Shown here: positions 34,170 to 46,546 of the stretch, piece by piece
Layout: each line of letters starts with the position of its first letter
How positions within the stretch are numbered: position 1 is the stretch's first letter
Assembly: GCA_025890175.1 (NCBI GenBank)
Contig: JANPYM010000013.1
Coordinates: 1,008,777 to 1,072,776, forward strand
DNA from: Ciborinia camelliae
Taxonomy: Eukaryota; Ascomycota; Leotiomycetes; Helotiales; Sclerotiniaceae
Length of the DNA: 64,000 nt
Direction: 5' to 3'
Translations under genes and position numbers: made by a program
Notes under the pieces: generated by a model
What the model was told of the DNA's origin: nothing
Database searches by the model: none
Seen by the model: the letters and a program-made list of their open reading frames with translations, nothing else

Positions 34170-35670
34170 GACGTTGTGATGCGATGTGATATGATGAATG
34201 TGTAGTGTAGAGTATGATGTTTCCAGTACTTTCAATTAATTGATTACAATAACTATTGATAGATTCTTATAAACTTAAAGGTTTTATGCTTGAGATTGAG
34301 TTGATTATTGGTATAGGTAATATGGATGGAATTGTGAATAGCTGTTAATTCTTTCCAGACATCAATGATTGAGCTTGGCTCTTGAGCCTCTTGAGCCGGT
34401 GATGGGGGCAAAAATGACGTCAACAGCAACTGGCTCCAATTCTCCATTTCGCACCACTTGGATTCAATGTTCTTTGTCAAAACCGCTCGCACTGTCGCAC
34501 TGTTTCACTGTCGGACTGTCGGACTGCCGCACTTGCTCGCCATGGTCATTGCAACAGTAGAACGTAAAGTGGCTTATGTTTGCTCTGGATCCATCAACAA
34601 TAATTCCATAAAGACCATTGAAAGTTGGCATAGCCGTAACATTGTGGCAGTGCAACATATGTAGAAATAACAAGGAAAACAATGGCGATGACTCGGAAGT
34701 AGAAGGAAAATGAAGGGGCTTGATTTTTGACATGTTTACTTTGATAGTAGAGTAGCCGAGATTACTCAGTATACAAGGAGAGACAATCGCCGAAGCTCTC
34801 GCAAAGATAAGGTTCATAATACTTGAGTACCTATAACCAACCCATTTCCGTGCACGTTTACAAACCTCCTTCTTTCGTTGGTCGGTTAAATCTGTTGTAA
34901 AACACTACATTGAAGATGCTGACACTCCCGAGGTCCTGAGAGTTTCGAGTCTGCTGACGCAATAGCAGGGGATTTTCTTTTCTTTTCTCAATCACGTGAT
35001 GTGTTTCCGAAGTTCAAATTGACGTTGGAAAGCCTGGGTCAATGAAATAGAAAGATTTGTGGAGATGATGCCCAAGTGAGGTTTTGAATGAATACCCAAT
35101 GAATATAGAGGCAGGATTACGGAGTAGGTGTCATGTGCACGCATTGGAGATCATCTAATATAATATGTGATATAATACCTATCAAACTTAAACGGCCCGG
35201 CTTCGAAAATGGTTGGTGAAGGTACGTACTTCTGCGTACCCATTATGCATTCATTCGGACATGCCAGTTGTTTTCAGAAGAGGAAATTGGCCGCGGCCTG
35301 GGAGGTAAATTAGAGAGATTAGACAGATGATAGGTAAAGTATTGACCAATTTGGTCCGCTGTTGTATTCAATTGATCCCCTTTCAGGTGAATCCAAAAAC
35401 CCCGCCCTGCCTTTCATGCTATTCTAGTCATAATTCGTCCCAAATTCAAACCGCTATGAAAACAATCAAACCGCTGTGCTATGAAAACAAGAGAGAAGAT
35501 TCTGTCTAAAAGAAAACACGTGGAATCGCCATACACATTGGACGCCATGCCAAACATTGAGTGGACTTTTCCCCAAAAAAGAAAAAAAAAAAGAAAAAGA
35601 AACCCATCATTGTAACCCTCCCGGCCCCACCCCGTTCATAACGCCATGAAATGTAAAATTGAGACTCTAT
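34170..35670. other. Intergenic DNA
   Basis: Upstream region of the WW-domain gene on the left and 3' flank of the SIS gene on the right. Short repeats of CACTGTCGGACTGTCGGACTG are visible near 34507-34530, and an A-rich run lies at 35574-35610. No supported gene. Confidence 0.55.
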
Positions 35671-36861
35671 TTAATCTAGGTCACCAATCTGCAAAACACC
35701 TATAAGCTCAAGATCATCCATAACTGCCAGAATGGTGTCGTCGGAGTGTGTGAAGCCAGTTTCTGAGCGAAGTTTTCTGTATTTTCCTCTTGCTGTGTCA
35801 ACCTCAGTCTCGGCTGAAATAGTGATCCATTTCGTTTCTGGTATCATCAACCCGTTAATAGTGGCCGCTGGTAAATCCATGTCGGACTTTCTGAGCCGCT
35901 TGATGCAACGAGGTGGTACAACGATATTTGTCCCACGTCTGACCCATCCTGAGTCTGAACCGTAGGCTGAGATGAGAACATGAGCTCCTGTGTTTGGTCC
36001 ATCGCCAAGATCTGGCATGTCTGCCAGACAAATTGCAAGATCGGACATCTTTTGAGGTGCCTTGAATGCGGCACCAATTGCACCACCGGGATGGTTTTTG
36101 GAGAAGACAGAGACGAGACTTGGATGGAGCTCTTCGGCGGTAACGATAGCGAGAGCATCTCCCACGGCCATCGCCATGGTAGTAGATGTTGTTGGAGCGG
36201 AAACACCAAATGATAATGTTTCCGGTTCATAAGTTGGGGCTGGCAATAAAATCGTATTTGGTCGTCGTCTAACAATTTCGCAAGTGGATCGATGGGCATG
36301 GCCAGTCATGACGATCATCGGGAGGGACGGATCGAGGTGGGGAAGAAGGTCAAGTAATTCTTGGGTTTTGCCCGAGAAAGTTATGAGGAGAATGGTATCA
36401 TATTTTGTGACAGCTCCGACATCTCCGTGCAAAGCTTCTCCTGGGTGAAGATAGGTTGCTTGTATACTGAGACTGCGCATTGTTGCAACGAGTTTCTGGG
36501 CGATGTATCCACTCTTTCCTACACCACAAATGACAAGCTTTCCCCTCTCTCCATGGGATCTTTTGATAGCCTCCACGGCATGATTGAAGCCATCTCTCGC
36601 AGCTGGATCTGTGTCGTACAGCATAGTTAAGGATGATAGAGATGTGGCTTCTGTACCAAGAACATGAACTGCTCTTGATAATCGTTGACTAAAGGGCGGG
36701 CATCCTTTCAGTGTCTCGGGGGGAGTCAACGGCATCAAGCCATCCAAGCGTTCGTCGCATGGTGTGGCTGGAGTTGGCGGTGATGGTGGAGGAAGGCAGG
36801 CATGAGGTGCATAATTGGTAAGGTAAACCTCACTATTTTTGACGGGGTGATCGTAAGCCAT
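35671..36861 (-). CDS. SIS-domain sugar-phosphate isomerase (KpsF/GutQ type)
   Basis: Single exon of 396 aa starting at the ATG at 36861. After a Pro-rich leader of about 55 residues comes a SIS domain (about 75-265) with GVGKSGYIAQKLVATMRS, LHPGEALHGDVGAV, the TFSGKTQELL loop and the C-terminal KNHPGGAIG. These match arabinose-5-phosphate isomerase-like proteins. The tail (about 285-396) looks like a degenerate CBS-type module (VMDDLELIGVLQIGDL). In bacteria the family makes arabinose 5-phosphate for lipopolysaccharide; fungi lack that pathway, so the fungal substrate is unclear and may be another ketose or aldose phosphate. No introns are needed. It is likely cytosolic, as there is no targeting signal. 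Confidence 0.9.
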   Translation of the reverse strand: MAYDHPVKNSEVYLTNYAPHACLPPPSPPTPATPCDERLDGLMPLTPPETLKGCPPFSQRLSRAVHVLGTEATSLSSLTMLYDTDPAARDGFNHAVEAIKRSHGERGKLVICGVGKSGYIAQKLVATMRSLSIQATYLHPGEALHGDVGAVTKYDTILLITFSGKTQELLDLLPHLDPSLPMIVMTGHAHRSTCEIVRRRPNTILLPAPTYEPETLSFGVSAPTTSTTMAMAVGDALAIVTAEELHPSLVSVFSKNHPGGAIGAAFKAPQKMSDLAICLADMPDLGDGPNTGAHVLISAYGSDSGWVRRGTNIVVPPRCIKRLRKSDMDLPAATINGLMIPETKWITISAETEVDTARGKYRKLRSETGFTHSDDTILAVMDDLELIGVLQIGDLD

Positions 36862-39800
36862 TGTTGATATGTGAAAAAAAAGTATGAAGTTGAATAAATA
36901 GCGCGTGATGGTTTGATATTAAGCTTGTAGAGCCTTTTGATGTGAAGTAGACGTTTAACAGATCCGCTACTTTGAATAAGGGTTTGATCTTCTTGAATAA
37001 ATGAAGTATTCGAGATATCTTGAGTAAAATGTTAGCCAAAGCCAAAACATGTGAGTATGGAGAGTTCAATAACTTTTACCTTTCCAAAATCTTTGGTGTT
37101 TCTTATATTCTAGAATGATACCAGGTACTGTGGTAATTGTACTAAGTCTAGCGGGTTGGAGGCTGGAACGCAATAAGAATTAAGAGTAGGACCTCTCTGA
37201 TGATACGCTCCACGTAATGAATGACCTTAGAAGTTTCTGTGCTTCATATAGAACGAAAATTGAATCGACGTTTACGGATCATCATTCTGAAAGGATTGTA
37301 GACAGGTGCCGCAAGGAAATTGCATATAATAAGAGATGGACAAGGTTTGTGTATCGGTGGAACCGGGAGGAAGAGAAGAGGGGGGTGGAATACCTTTTAT
37401 GATAAAGAATTACAGGGGGAAGATGGGGGGGTTCGAGTGAAAGCACTGAGAACCATCGCTTAGAAATGCTTTGATGGGGGTATTAAATTATGATAGATCC
37501 AGTGGAATTTGATAAACTCGATCGATGAATAGGTCAGAAGAGATCAGAATACGATTTCACAGATAGAAATCGATGACAGTGAAGTTTAAATTGGTCCAAA
37601 TTAGGTTTGAAAAGGATATTACCCGTCCCCGCGTGCTGTCTAGACGGGCTCTAGCTAGATGTAGAATAATAGAATTACCTACCTAGGTATGGATAGAATT
37701 ATAGAATTGTACTCCGTAGAAGCTAGAAAAGACATAAGAGGGAGGGAGGGATGAAAGGGATGGCATCTAGGTACTACTAGGTAGGTAGGTAGGTACCTAG
37801 ATAAGGGAGCTAAAGGAAGCCGATCATTGTTTAAAGACTGTTTAAAGACTGTTAGACTTTTTTAAGTACCGCAATAATATGGATGTCATTCATGTATGCT
37901 ATTGTTAGGTAGGGTCACTGGAGATCCGTGTCCCAACCAAAGGTTTGGTATGATCTTGGTATGATCGACTTTTAACCTAATTACTAGGTACCTAGGTAGA
38001 TAATAAGCTTGCTTTAACCACGATGGGATGATATTTGATTATTATGTCGATTGGATGGATGGGATGGATTGGATTTCTTATTCACTACCTAGGTAGGTAG
38101 TATAGTAGGTATTGATAGATCAATATCAATCCAAGCCGGAGGTTATTATTATCATGATCATTATCCTCATCCTCATCCTCATCATTATCAGAATCAGAAT
38201 GATTAGATTAGATAAAAAGCTTTAATCTTACCTATACTCCGTAGATACCTAGGTAGGTAGTAAGTAGTACCTCCATCTTTCGCATTATTCGCTTTTGGAA
38301 ATTGCACTATTACAATTTACAGCACGCAATTTTCAATCCTTGAATCCTGCTCACCTGTGGGACTCGGGACCCTCAAAGCTCCGTTTTCTTTGTCCACTGT
38401 CATTGGGCACTATTCCAAGGTAAGGTTGTATTCAACCGATGTTCAGGAACCCAGTCATCTCAACATGACATCGATATCTTGGACTTCATTTGTTGGAAGT
38501 GAATTACAGTATTGGGAAAAGAAGAAAAAGAAAAGAAAAAAAGGGTCCTTCCGTCCGTTAGTCAGACAGAAGTCAGACAGACAGTAGTCAGTCATCACTG
38601 GAGAGTCATGATCATTGATGATGAAGATAATAAAGGTTGATTTTTAATCTTTGAAGTGTCCACTGTACTGTACCTACCTATGTACACCACCTACTTGAGT
38701 ATTAGCTCCGGTAATAAATACCTAGATAAATCGAATGCATAATGCATAACCTTTATGATAGGTAATAATAATGGATTTTGTGCTTTCGTACCTCATAAAA
38801 AAAAGTACGTAGTCTGGGGTTTGACGTACAGGGCGTTTTTCACACCTGCATTATTACAGTAGGTATCTTATCTCTCTTTCACTCTTTCACGTATGGTATA
38901 ATAAATAACCTCATAGTTATACGAATACGAAATCTTATACTTGGGCATGCAGAATATAAAATGCTATACTGCTAGGTATCATGCTATCAATATGACAATG
39001 AGAGATGGATTTCTCTGGAGATCGATATTTCTCAATTGGATCCATGTAGGCTTTACAATGCAGTCCATATCCAGAAGAGTCCATATCCAGAAGGAGGGCA
39101 GATTGTTGTTTGTAGGTAGTGAAAGAGTCTTGCATTTGCATTTGCATTTGCATAGTGCTGATTTCTTGGCCATCTCGGATCTCGAGATCCTTGAGTGACA
39201 CGACTTGCCGCCCAGTGGTTTTGCTTTGCTTTGCATTGCTTTCCTCTCCTCTCCTTTCCTTTCCTTTCCTTCGGATGAATACATACATACCTATGCATGG
39301 ATATCTGAGATGCCCAGTTTGGGAGTTCTGACTCCTGCGGTCCTGACAGCGATATCAAGTCGTTGCTACTCGGTAGCATTGGATGAATACGTACGTATGC
39401 TATTCGGGAGATGCATCTTTTGATTCTGTCAGACTTGTCAGCTCAACGTTGTATGGAATCGGCTGAGCTTGCTGTTATTGAGTATTGTACCAAGACAGAA
39501 ACTTTAACCTTGAGGATGAACCAAAGATCGATCATAAAATTTCATGCGGACTGATGCCTACAGTACAGTGAAACTTTGGCATCAACTTCGTGCTTGAGTT
39601 GAATCTGTACCCAAACCAGAGATTGTACTGTACCTACCTACCTCCAGCTATGTAAGATTGCCTATCCATATCCACTTTCTCTTTTTTTTTCCTCTCCGAG
39701 GTATCGCAACATGAATCCCTTATCTTTTCGGTTACTCGTAAACCCCTCCCCCAAAGTTCCGAAGCAGTCCTTTTCTTCTCTTCTCACAACTTCACAACAC

Positions 39801-41590
39801 AAATGTTTTGAGATTCTCGTCATTCAAACTTCATTCGATTTGTTGGAACCCATTTATGGGGTAGAGAAGTTTCGTAATCGCCAAGATTCCAAGATGCACA
39901 AGCTACCTTGCCAGCCGACATTCGAGTTTTCTATCCATTTGAAAAATTGAAGTTTGATGATAACCTAAGATAAGTTCGAATTTGATGACAAGGCAAGATA
40001 GCAGATCCAAAATTACCATACCCGAGCCTAGATGGTGCGTGATGATCACAAGGAAGTTTGGGAACCGCCAACGTGACAGCCTACCCCAGAGTGGTAACCC
40101 GAAGCTACAAATACAAGTTACATCATGTGACTCTGTGACTAGATCATATGATCATAAGTCCCGTGATCTGTTGGAAAAGATATTGAGTTTGAATGTTAGC
40201 GTGTGTGTCGCAGCTTTCTGCTCTCCAAAAGATGCAAACACTTCAATCGCCTGGCGCCCGGTGGATGGTGACGGGATGATATCAATGGATGATTCTGCAG
40301 GCTGGATTATTCGGGTCTTGAGAAAGCTTGAGAGCCAAGAATCTCGAGAATTGGATGACGTGGTAGAACTGGTGGCACCTAGGTAAATGTAGATTTGAAG
40401 TATTTTAGGTATATAGAACAATTGATAGAGTCCATGTTCATATCCATGGATGTTACGACCTCCCTAGTTGTTATCAGGTACGAAAAATACAAAGCTGCAG
40501 AAATATGACTCCAATGGTTGATGTTGATGTTGATGTTACTGTTGATGTTACTGTATGCTTTATGAATCAAATATAAGAATCAATTGGTTCTTCGGAAATC
40601 ACAAATAAAGTCATTGAGATTGAGATGACGAAAATGTATCTCGAAGACCATACATAGACAAGTACCTACGTAGATTCTTATCAGTAATTTGGTGTTGGTC
40701 AATATTGCTCAGGTGGTGCTCATTATTATTAATCCCTTCATGTTCTCGTCTGTCTCTGAAAGCAGCGACGTTGTCATCCTTCCGAGAATTATTTACACCA
40801 GTACACCAGACAAAAAGACTTCTCAATTGATCAATATTCATCATTCTCGGTGACTGAAATAATAACGTTACGATATTACTACTGAAGTTTACTTAATCTG
40901 TAAGTCATGCCTCCATATCAATATCATTGTCAATACCTATATCAATACCTATCTATATCCCAAATTCTTCATTCCTTCCCCGCATTTACATTTCCCCCGC
41001 GTGGATGATAGACTGTCAGCCAGTCGCGGATCGTTTTGAATGTTGCATATACCTACACATCGACTTGGCGAAATTCCCGCATTTGGTTGATCTCCTGATT
41101 ACCTACTTAGGTATCTCTCTTCGCAGCAGCAATTGATGCCATTTTTGACTATCAAAAATTGACAATTTCAAACAGATCAATTGACAGAACAACAGCTCCT
41201 TGATTACGAGTATTGATCATCACACCCATCGAAATATTTACGAACCATTCTTCAAGGTGAGCAATATTTCCAAAAATACTCTTAAACCTTGGAAGATGTA
41301 ACTCTTTCTAACCCTTACATAGTCTCCCCTCATCTCAATTTCAAAGAATCCAACCAGTGAGTAGTACCTTTCTGCTCAACCCAGGACACACTTGCGACCA
41401 AACAACCGCCACCCAAGCCTCCATCTCTCTACTGGCAGACATCTGAATGTTGAATTTAAAGCTGAAGATCGGATCGGCACATTTCGATGTTCGCGCGACG
41501 TGACTTTTCAATGTTGAGATTTGATTGGAACCCACAAACACTGGATATTGAGCTTTTGGCTAATTGTTTGACTTGCAGTAATCGATCGAA
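36862..41590. other. Gene-poor 4.7-kb spacer with dense simple repeats
   Basis: No convincing gene. It contains TAGGTAGG clusters at 37675-37690, 37777-37803, 37982-38000, 38087-38113 and 38244-38265, CCTCAT repeats at 38165-38182, TTTGCA repeats near 39132-39152 and GTTGATGTT repeats near 40518-40555. A plus-strand frame of 133 codons from the ATG at 39985 is open but has no motif. The last 230 bp ahead of the 63-aa gene look like a 5'-UTR intron: a GTGAGT donor near 41357 and a TTGCAG acceptor ending near 41579. Confidence 0.5.
37777..37800. repeat. CTAGGTAGG array with palindromic ends
   Basis: Four GTAG-type units end in GGTACCTAG, giving a near-palindrome with CTAGGTA at one side and TACCTAG at the other. 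It is the clearest example of the spacer motif found throughout the window. Confidence 0.85.
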
Positions 41591-41782
41591 ATGGCAACTA
41601 TCCAGATCCGCGAAGCTACACAACAACTTGTTAAGAGAAAGAACTGGGCAGCTCGCGAGCCTGGTGTCATTGTTGTCTTCTGCGTCGTATTCATCGTTGC
41701 AGCTGGACTTATCGGCCTCCAGCTGTCTCGCTGGATTGCTCGCCGTAGAGAAAGACAAGCTGCAAAGCGTTCCACTGTCTGA
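41591..41782 (+). CDS. Small single-span membrane protein, 63 aa
   Basis: An intact 63-codon frame with a good start context (CGAAATGG). It has a basic amphipathic N-terminus (IREATQQLVKRKNWAAREPG), one membrane helix (about residues 26-46, VIVVFCVVFIVAAGLIGL) and a strongly basic tail (RWIARRRERQAAKR). Codon choice looks coding and the upstream DNA has a plausible 5'-UTR intron (about 41357-41579), which supports a real transcript. From general memory, similar short one-helix proteins are widespread in filamentous ascomycetes, but no function is known to me. Basic residues on the C-terminal side suggest that end faces the cytosol. Confidence 0.75.
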   Translation: MATIQIREATQQLVKRKNWAAREPGVIVVFCVVFIVAAGLIGLQLSRWIARRRERQAAKRSTV

Positions 41783-42020
41783 TCAAGCAGTCATGTAAAT
41801 ATGAAAGGTGTTATAAAATATATGGATTCCGACATCTCTAGGGGTGTCCAATGCCAACCTCGAACTTCAATGTACAAAGGGCTCGGATCTCGAATGAACC
41901 TGGGGAGGCAACGTTTAATCTGGAGAGTTTCATTGTGTTGAAGGTGCTGAGAGCGAGCACTTAATTTCTCAGTCCAGTTCGTTCCAGACTTCAAACATGA
42001 GGTCCAAATACTCGCTCTAA

Positions 42021-42666
42021 TTAATGGACATCATACAACGTCACCTTTTCGCCGACTTTGATTCTTTCTGATATATGATTTGTGAATGTTCGCAGCGAAA
42101 TCATATTGTGAGAAATGGCTCTTGCCCAATTTCTTGAGAACACTCGATACATTGTTTGATAGGAGGTCAAAAATTCTTGTTTGTCGTTAGGATAAAGGCA
42201 AAAAAATGGAGACGAGGACCCTGCACAACATTTTGGTAATCCAATTATTTCCAATAGTGTGTCTCGATTGAAGACCCACAGGAAACGGCGAAGTTCTTGG
42301 ATTTATTGGATTTTCAAGGTTATTTAAATCATCAAATGCCATTCACCAGTGTGGGCAAGAAACATTCTTTCTGAGGTACATAATCAAGAGCCTCATCCAG
42401 CACTGGCAGCTTGAATGACATCTCAGCTAAGATTATATTCCAAATCATTCATGGCAATCAATTACGTCTGTCAGTATTTTTCTATCAAGAAGATCATACA
42501 GACCAAGCGTTCCCCCTAGTGGAGATATTTGCTTTGAAGGGCACATCCGTGAATGCCACCTATCTGCAAATTGATTAGTCTCCTAAATATTGACGATCAA
42601 TAGTCATAAGATCTTACCATTTCGATTCAAATCTTCGTCCCCCAGACCAGTCTGATTAAAATGCAT
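42021..42666 (-). CDS. Possible small multi-exon gene, unresolved
   Basis: On the minus strand an open frame ending at 42021 reads as a soluble protein piece (GEKVTLYDVH at its end). Upstream there are splice-like signals: a GTAAGA donor near 42620 with a TTTGCAG acceptor, a GTAATT donor near 42470, and a GTGAAT donor near 42352 with an acceptor near 42303. I could not chain all exons in one frame from the ATG at 42666, so the 5' part is unsettled. That ATG would lie only 75 bp from the start of the divergent hydrolase gene, which is a reason for doubt. It may be a decayed gene. No family is recognised. Confidence 0.3.
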
Positions 42667-42740
42667 TTGGGTTGTGGTGCCTATATTACTATCGAAGGAA
42701 TCCGGTTTCTTTTTCTTTTCCCCTTGATACCATTAATTCT

Positions 42741-44067
42741 ATGTCTCGCCTTGCAATCATGTTTAAGCTTTCCGTCGTCGTTGTAGCAGCTGTCTTGAGC
42801 TTCACCGAAGCTAAGATCTGCACCGATATTACTGTTCCAATCTCCATCAATGCTAGAAATGGCAATTTCAATATTCCACCTCTTACCGATGCTATTGCTG
42901 TCACGAAGTTTGCCCAAGATTTCCTAAGAAATGGGCAAAATTATAGCGCTTCTACATTATCTGGCTTCACAACCGTAACTGGCCAATATAAAATTGCTGC
43001 GACTGTTTGTGTACCAAACACGTCGGGTGAAAGCTCTGGTTCTTGGCAATTCCTTACTCATGGAATCGGCTACGATCGATCGTAAGTACACGAAGACACT
43101 GGTAAACGTAACTACTCATGATTTACATAGGTACTGGGATTTGCCCTTCAATAATCACAATTACTCATACGTGGATGTTGCCGTGGACCAGTATGGCTAT
43201 AGCACCTTAGCCATTGATCGCCTTGGGATAGGTGAATCCTCAAAGGCTGACCCAACATCAGTTATTCAAGCTCCTGCTGAGCTTTCAGCAATTGTAGAAG
43301 TGACAAAATTACTTCGCGCAGGCACTTTATCTGGCGTTGAGATCTCAAAACCTAGTAAAGTCGTCCACGTCGGTCATTCTTTTGGCTCAATCCTATCATA
43401 TGAACTCGCTTCAGCATACCCAAATATCACAGATGGGCTTATTCTCCAAGGCTTTTCTATTGACGGGTCAACCCTGTATCAAACCATTGCAGGATTCAAT
43501 ATTCAATCAGCATCCGTCAATCAACCTTACAAATTCGGCGCGCCATCTGTTGCCTCCATGTTCGGTTCAATATCTTCTCAATGTCAGAGCGCATTCAGCA
43601 AAATAGGATCTTTCTATACCGCTGGCTCTAACCACGATACTGGCAGTATCTACGCACAAAATCTTCCCAACGGCTATCTCACATGGGCTAACCTTGGGGC
43701 TAACCAATTTTCCTTCCTCGCACCACCATACTACGATCCCGCGATTGGAGAATACGCAGAACAGACCAAAGAACCGTTTACAACTGGTGAGCTTTTGACT
43801 TTGGGTGCACAGCCATCTTCAGCACCGAATTTTACGGGACCGGTATTGGTGTTGACGGGGAATGAGGATGAGATTTTCTGTGGAGGGGATTGCTCCAAGA
43901 CGAGCGGTGCGGCGAATATTCCTGCCAAGGCGGCAGTCATCTTTCCAAAGTCCAAGAGTTTTATTGCATATGTACAGCCGAGATGTGGTCATGCGGTCAA
44001 TGTCCATTATAATTCTACGGGGGCATATAAGGTTATGAATACATTTTTGAAGGATCAAGGATTTTAG
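42741..44067 (+). CDS. Secreted alpha/beta hydrolase
   Basis: Predicted 425 aa in two exons, 42741-43081 and 43131-44067, with a 49-nt intron (GTAAGT donor, CATAG acceptor). The open frame runs upstream to a TTG at 42672, but the first ATG is at 42741; a second ATG at 42759 would give an equally good signal peptide (MFKLSVVVVAAVLSFTEA). The catalytic serine is Ser197 in GHSFG. A likely acid residue lies in GNEDEIFCGGDC and the histidine in CGHAVNVHYN, near the end. The expected oxyanion region is LAIDRLGIGESS. The fold is that of a lipase or esterase; the natural substrate is unknown. Several N-glycosylation sites and paired cysteines fit an extracellular enzyme. Confidence 0.9.
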
Positions 44068-44804
44068 TTGGAAGGGGAAGGGAAGGGAAGGAAAAGCACA
44101 CATTTTTGAGTATTGCCCACTCACTTCTTACTGTCATTTTAATAGTATCGATTAATGTTTAACTTTCTTTAAATGTTCAACTTCTTTGTATCGATACAAG
44201 CAAGCCAGTTGGATATATAATATCATTTGAATTTTCATATCTATCCAAAGTGCAAACAAACAGACCTCCCAAGTTTGTATGTCCTTATACCTTAAGGGAC
44301 TTCGCGATGAGTACCTACAGCAAGAATGGCTATAGTTATCTGAAAAACTTTTATAAATCTTGCAATTATTGTATGCGCGTCTTGAGCTGCATCTTTCATG
44401 CTGTTAGTCGCTTGTTTATCTGAAAATCCAAGTGAGATAATATCAGATGTGGATGACTTTTGGAGCTCTCAATGTTTGGGTTAGAGCCCATCAATAATTG
44501 CCTGAGAACGTTCAATGTAAATACAACCTTGACGAAATTATCTTAATCGATGTGGAAATAAGCAGTTATGAATTATGATAGGTAATCTATCTCATAGGAA
44601 GTATGTATGAATAGTCATATCATTCCATCATTCTTGGTAAAACTTAGGGTTTAACCGGAACCATAACCATACCACCTTTACATGTGATCGCTGTCGCCAT
44701 ACCACCCCTGGTAGTCCCTTCACCTAACACCGCATCCTGTACCATAATTGTTACCCCATGATTCATAACATCATATCTTTATTCCATCAACCCCAACAAA
44801 CCCC
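44068..44804. other. Convergent intergenic spacer
   Basis: 3' flanks of the hydrolase gene (plus) and the DAL5-type permease gene (minus). No gene or marked repeat is seen. Confidence 0.6.
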
Positions 44805-46546
44805 TCAGACCTTATATCTAAAGCCCTTCTCTCCCGCCGCCACCGTTCCCTCATTAATCGCCCCATCCACCGGCTCTCCCCGATCTAACTTCTTATTCAA
44901 CCTAACCAACATAGTCCTCAACGTAAGTGCCGCACACATGGCCATAAAAACCATGCCACAATTAACACTCATCGCCACCACATACCTCGGTCCTGCACTA
45001 CTCGGATACATGTAACTTGTATAGATACTCGACGCATTTGACATCGCATTGATGAATGCCAATGCAGTAGCTCTCTTAGCTGGTGGTCTGGGCAACGTAT
45101 TTGAAATCCACGCGAGGGCTACTACGAACGCGGTGTAGACGCCGGGAACCATGAGCATCATGGAGAAATAGCGAGGTCCAGTGGCTGTGGTGCAAGCAGC
45201 GAGGATGAAGGCGAACATGGCGAAACAAAGGGGGATGGCGATGTGTAGGAATCTTTCGCCGGTTTTGTCGGCGTGCCAGGCGTTGGCCATGGCCGTTATG
45301 ACGGTTAGAACATAGGGGGGAGCAGTTAGGAGGAGGGATTGGATTTTGTTGTAGTTTAAGGTTGCGACGACGGTTCTATAAGGGGGTGGGGGTGTTAATG
45401 GTTGTACTAGATAGGTAGGTTGGAAGACACTTACGGGAAGAAATTGGTAACCGAGGCAGCCGAAACGATACCAAAAAGAATAAGCATCAGAACGTATGTT
45501 TTGATATCAGCAAACGCGAGCTTCAATCCATGCATGAAGGTTTGCTGATGGCTATCAACCCAATCGTCCATTCCCACATCTTCTTCTAGACGCCAAACGG
45601 CCAATTCACGTTCCTGTTCCGTCAACCAAGCCGTGGTGCGGGGAAAATTGGGAATGATAAAGTATCCAGCCATGGCTATAACAACCGTGATGGAACCCTC
45701 AATGATGAAAAGCCACCTCCAAGCGAGGAGTCCTCTAACACCATTCATTCCCCCCGTGATTCCCGCCGCGATGAGACCAGAAAATGCTCCGCTGATCAAA
45801 GAACCCGAATAAAGGAATGCTGTGCGCAAACCGAGTTCCTTTCGAGTATACCAACACGAGAGATAGTAGAGACATCCAGGCTGGGAAGATTAGAATGTAT
45901 CTCAAGATTGTGGGAAATCAGACTTACGAAGTAGGCAGCCTCGACAAAACCGAGAAAAAATCTACAAAGGAGAAGACCCACGTAGTCTTTGGTTCCGCCT
46001 GTTGCAGCTGATATCATACCCCAGATGATCATTGCAGTGGGTAGATAGACTGCAGGTTTACCGAGCTTATTCAAGAATAAATTCGATGGGATTTGCATTA
46101 GGAGGTATCCGACAAATAAAATACTGACGCAAGTCTATTGCCATTAACATTTTTTTAACCATGGATGATTGGAACCATAACCACATACCTGATATTGATC
46201 TCCAACCAACTTCAAATCTTCCTCCATTCCCGCTAATCGCGCCGCTGCAATATTATTCTATCATGAATTAATAATCGTTGAATGAATTAGATCGAGGAGC
46301 TCAGTGACAAACCCTATCCAGATAATTCATGATATACATTAGAATTACTACAGGAAACAATCTAAGATCGATTTTCCTCTTTAATTTAAATTCCAGGTCA
46401 AGACGATCCTCGGGAGACAAGGCAGCGATCCATTCTGGAGGTTGAAGAACCCTGTGACCGGGTTTAATTCCAGCGGCAGATGCTGTCGAACTTTCCTTAT
46501 TGCCATCTTCTATGTGATCCAACTGTAACTTGCCATCCAATGCCAT
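44805..46546 (-). CDS. DAL5-type MFS anion:cation symporter
   Basis: Predicted 508 aa in five exons: 46546-46313, 46257-46189, 46134-45928, 45880-45435 and 45375-44805. All four introns are 47-59 nt long. The open frame begins upstream at a TTG, and the first ATG is 46546 (MALDGKLQLDH). Landmarks of the allantoate permease family: the first helix ending in MYIMNYLDR followed by NNIAAARLAGMEEDL, then QYQTCVSILFVGYLLMQIPSN, CRFFLGFVEAAYFPGCLYYL, WYTRKELGLRTA and WRWLFIIEGS. Members import allantoate, ureidosuccinate, nicotinate, biotin-like vitamins or other organic anions with protons; the substrate cannot be set from sequence. Twelve helices are expected. Confidence 0.93.

Noticed and set aside
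39985..40386. Plus-strand frame of 133 codons in the 4.7-kb spacer
   Set aside because: ATG-led and open, but it has no motif, no clear promoter or splice context, and an unremarkable composition. Not enough for a gene call.
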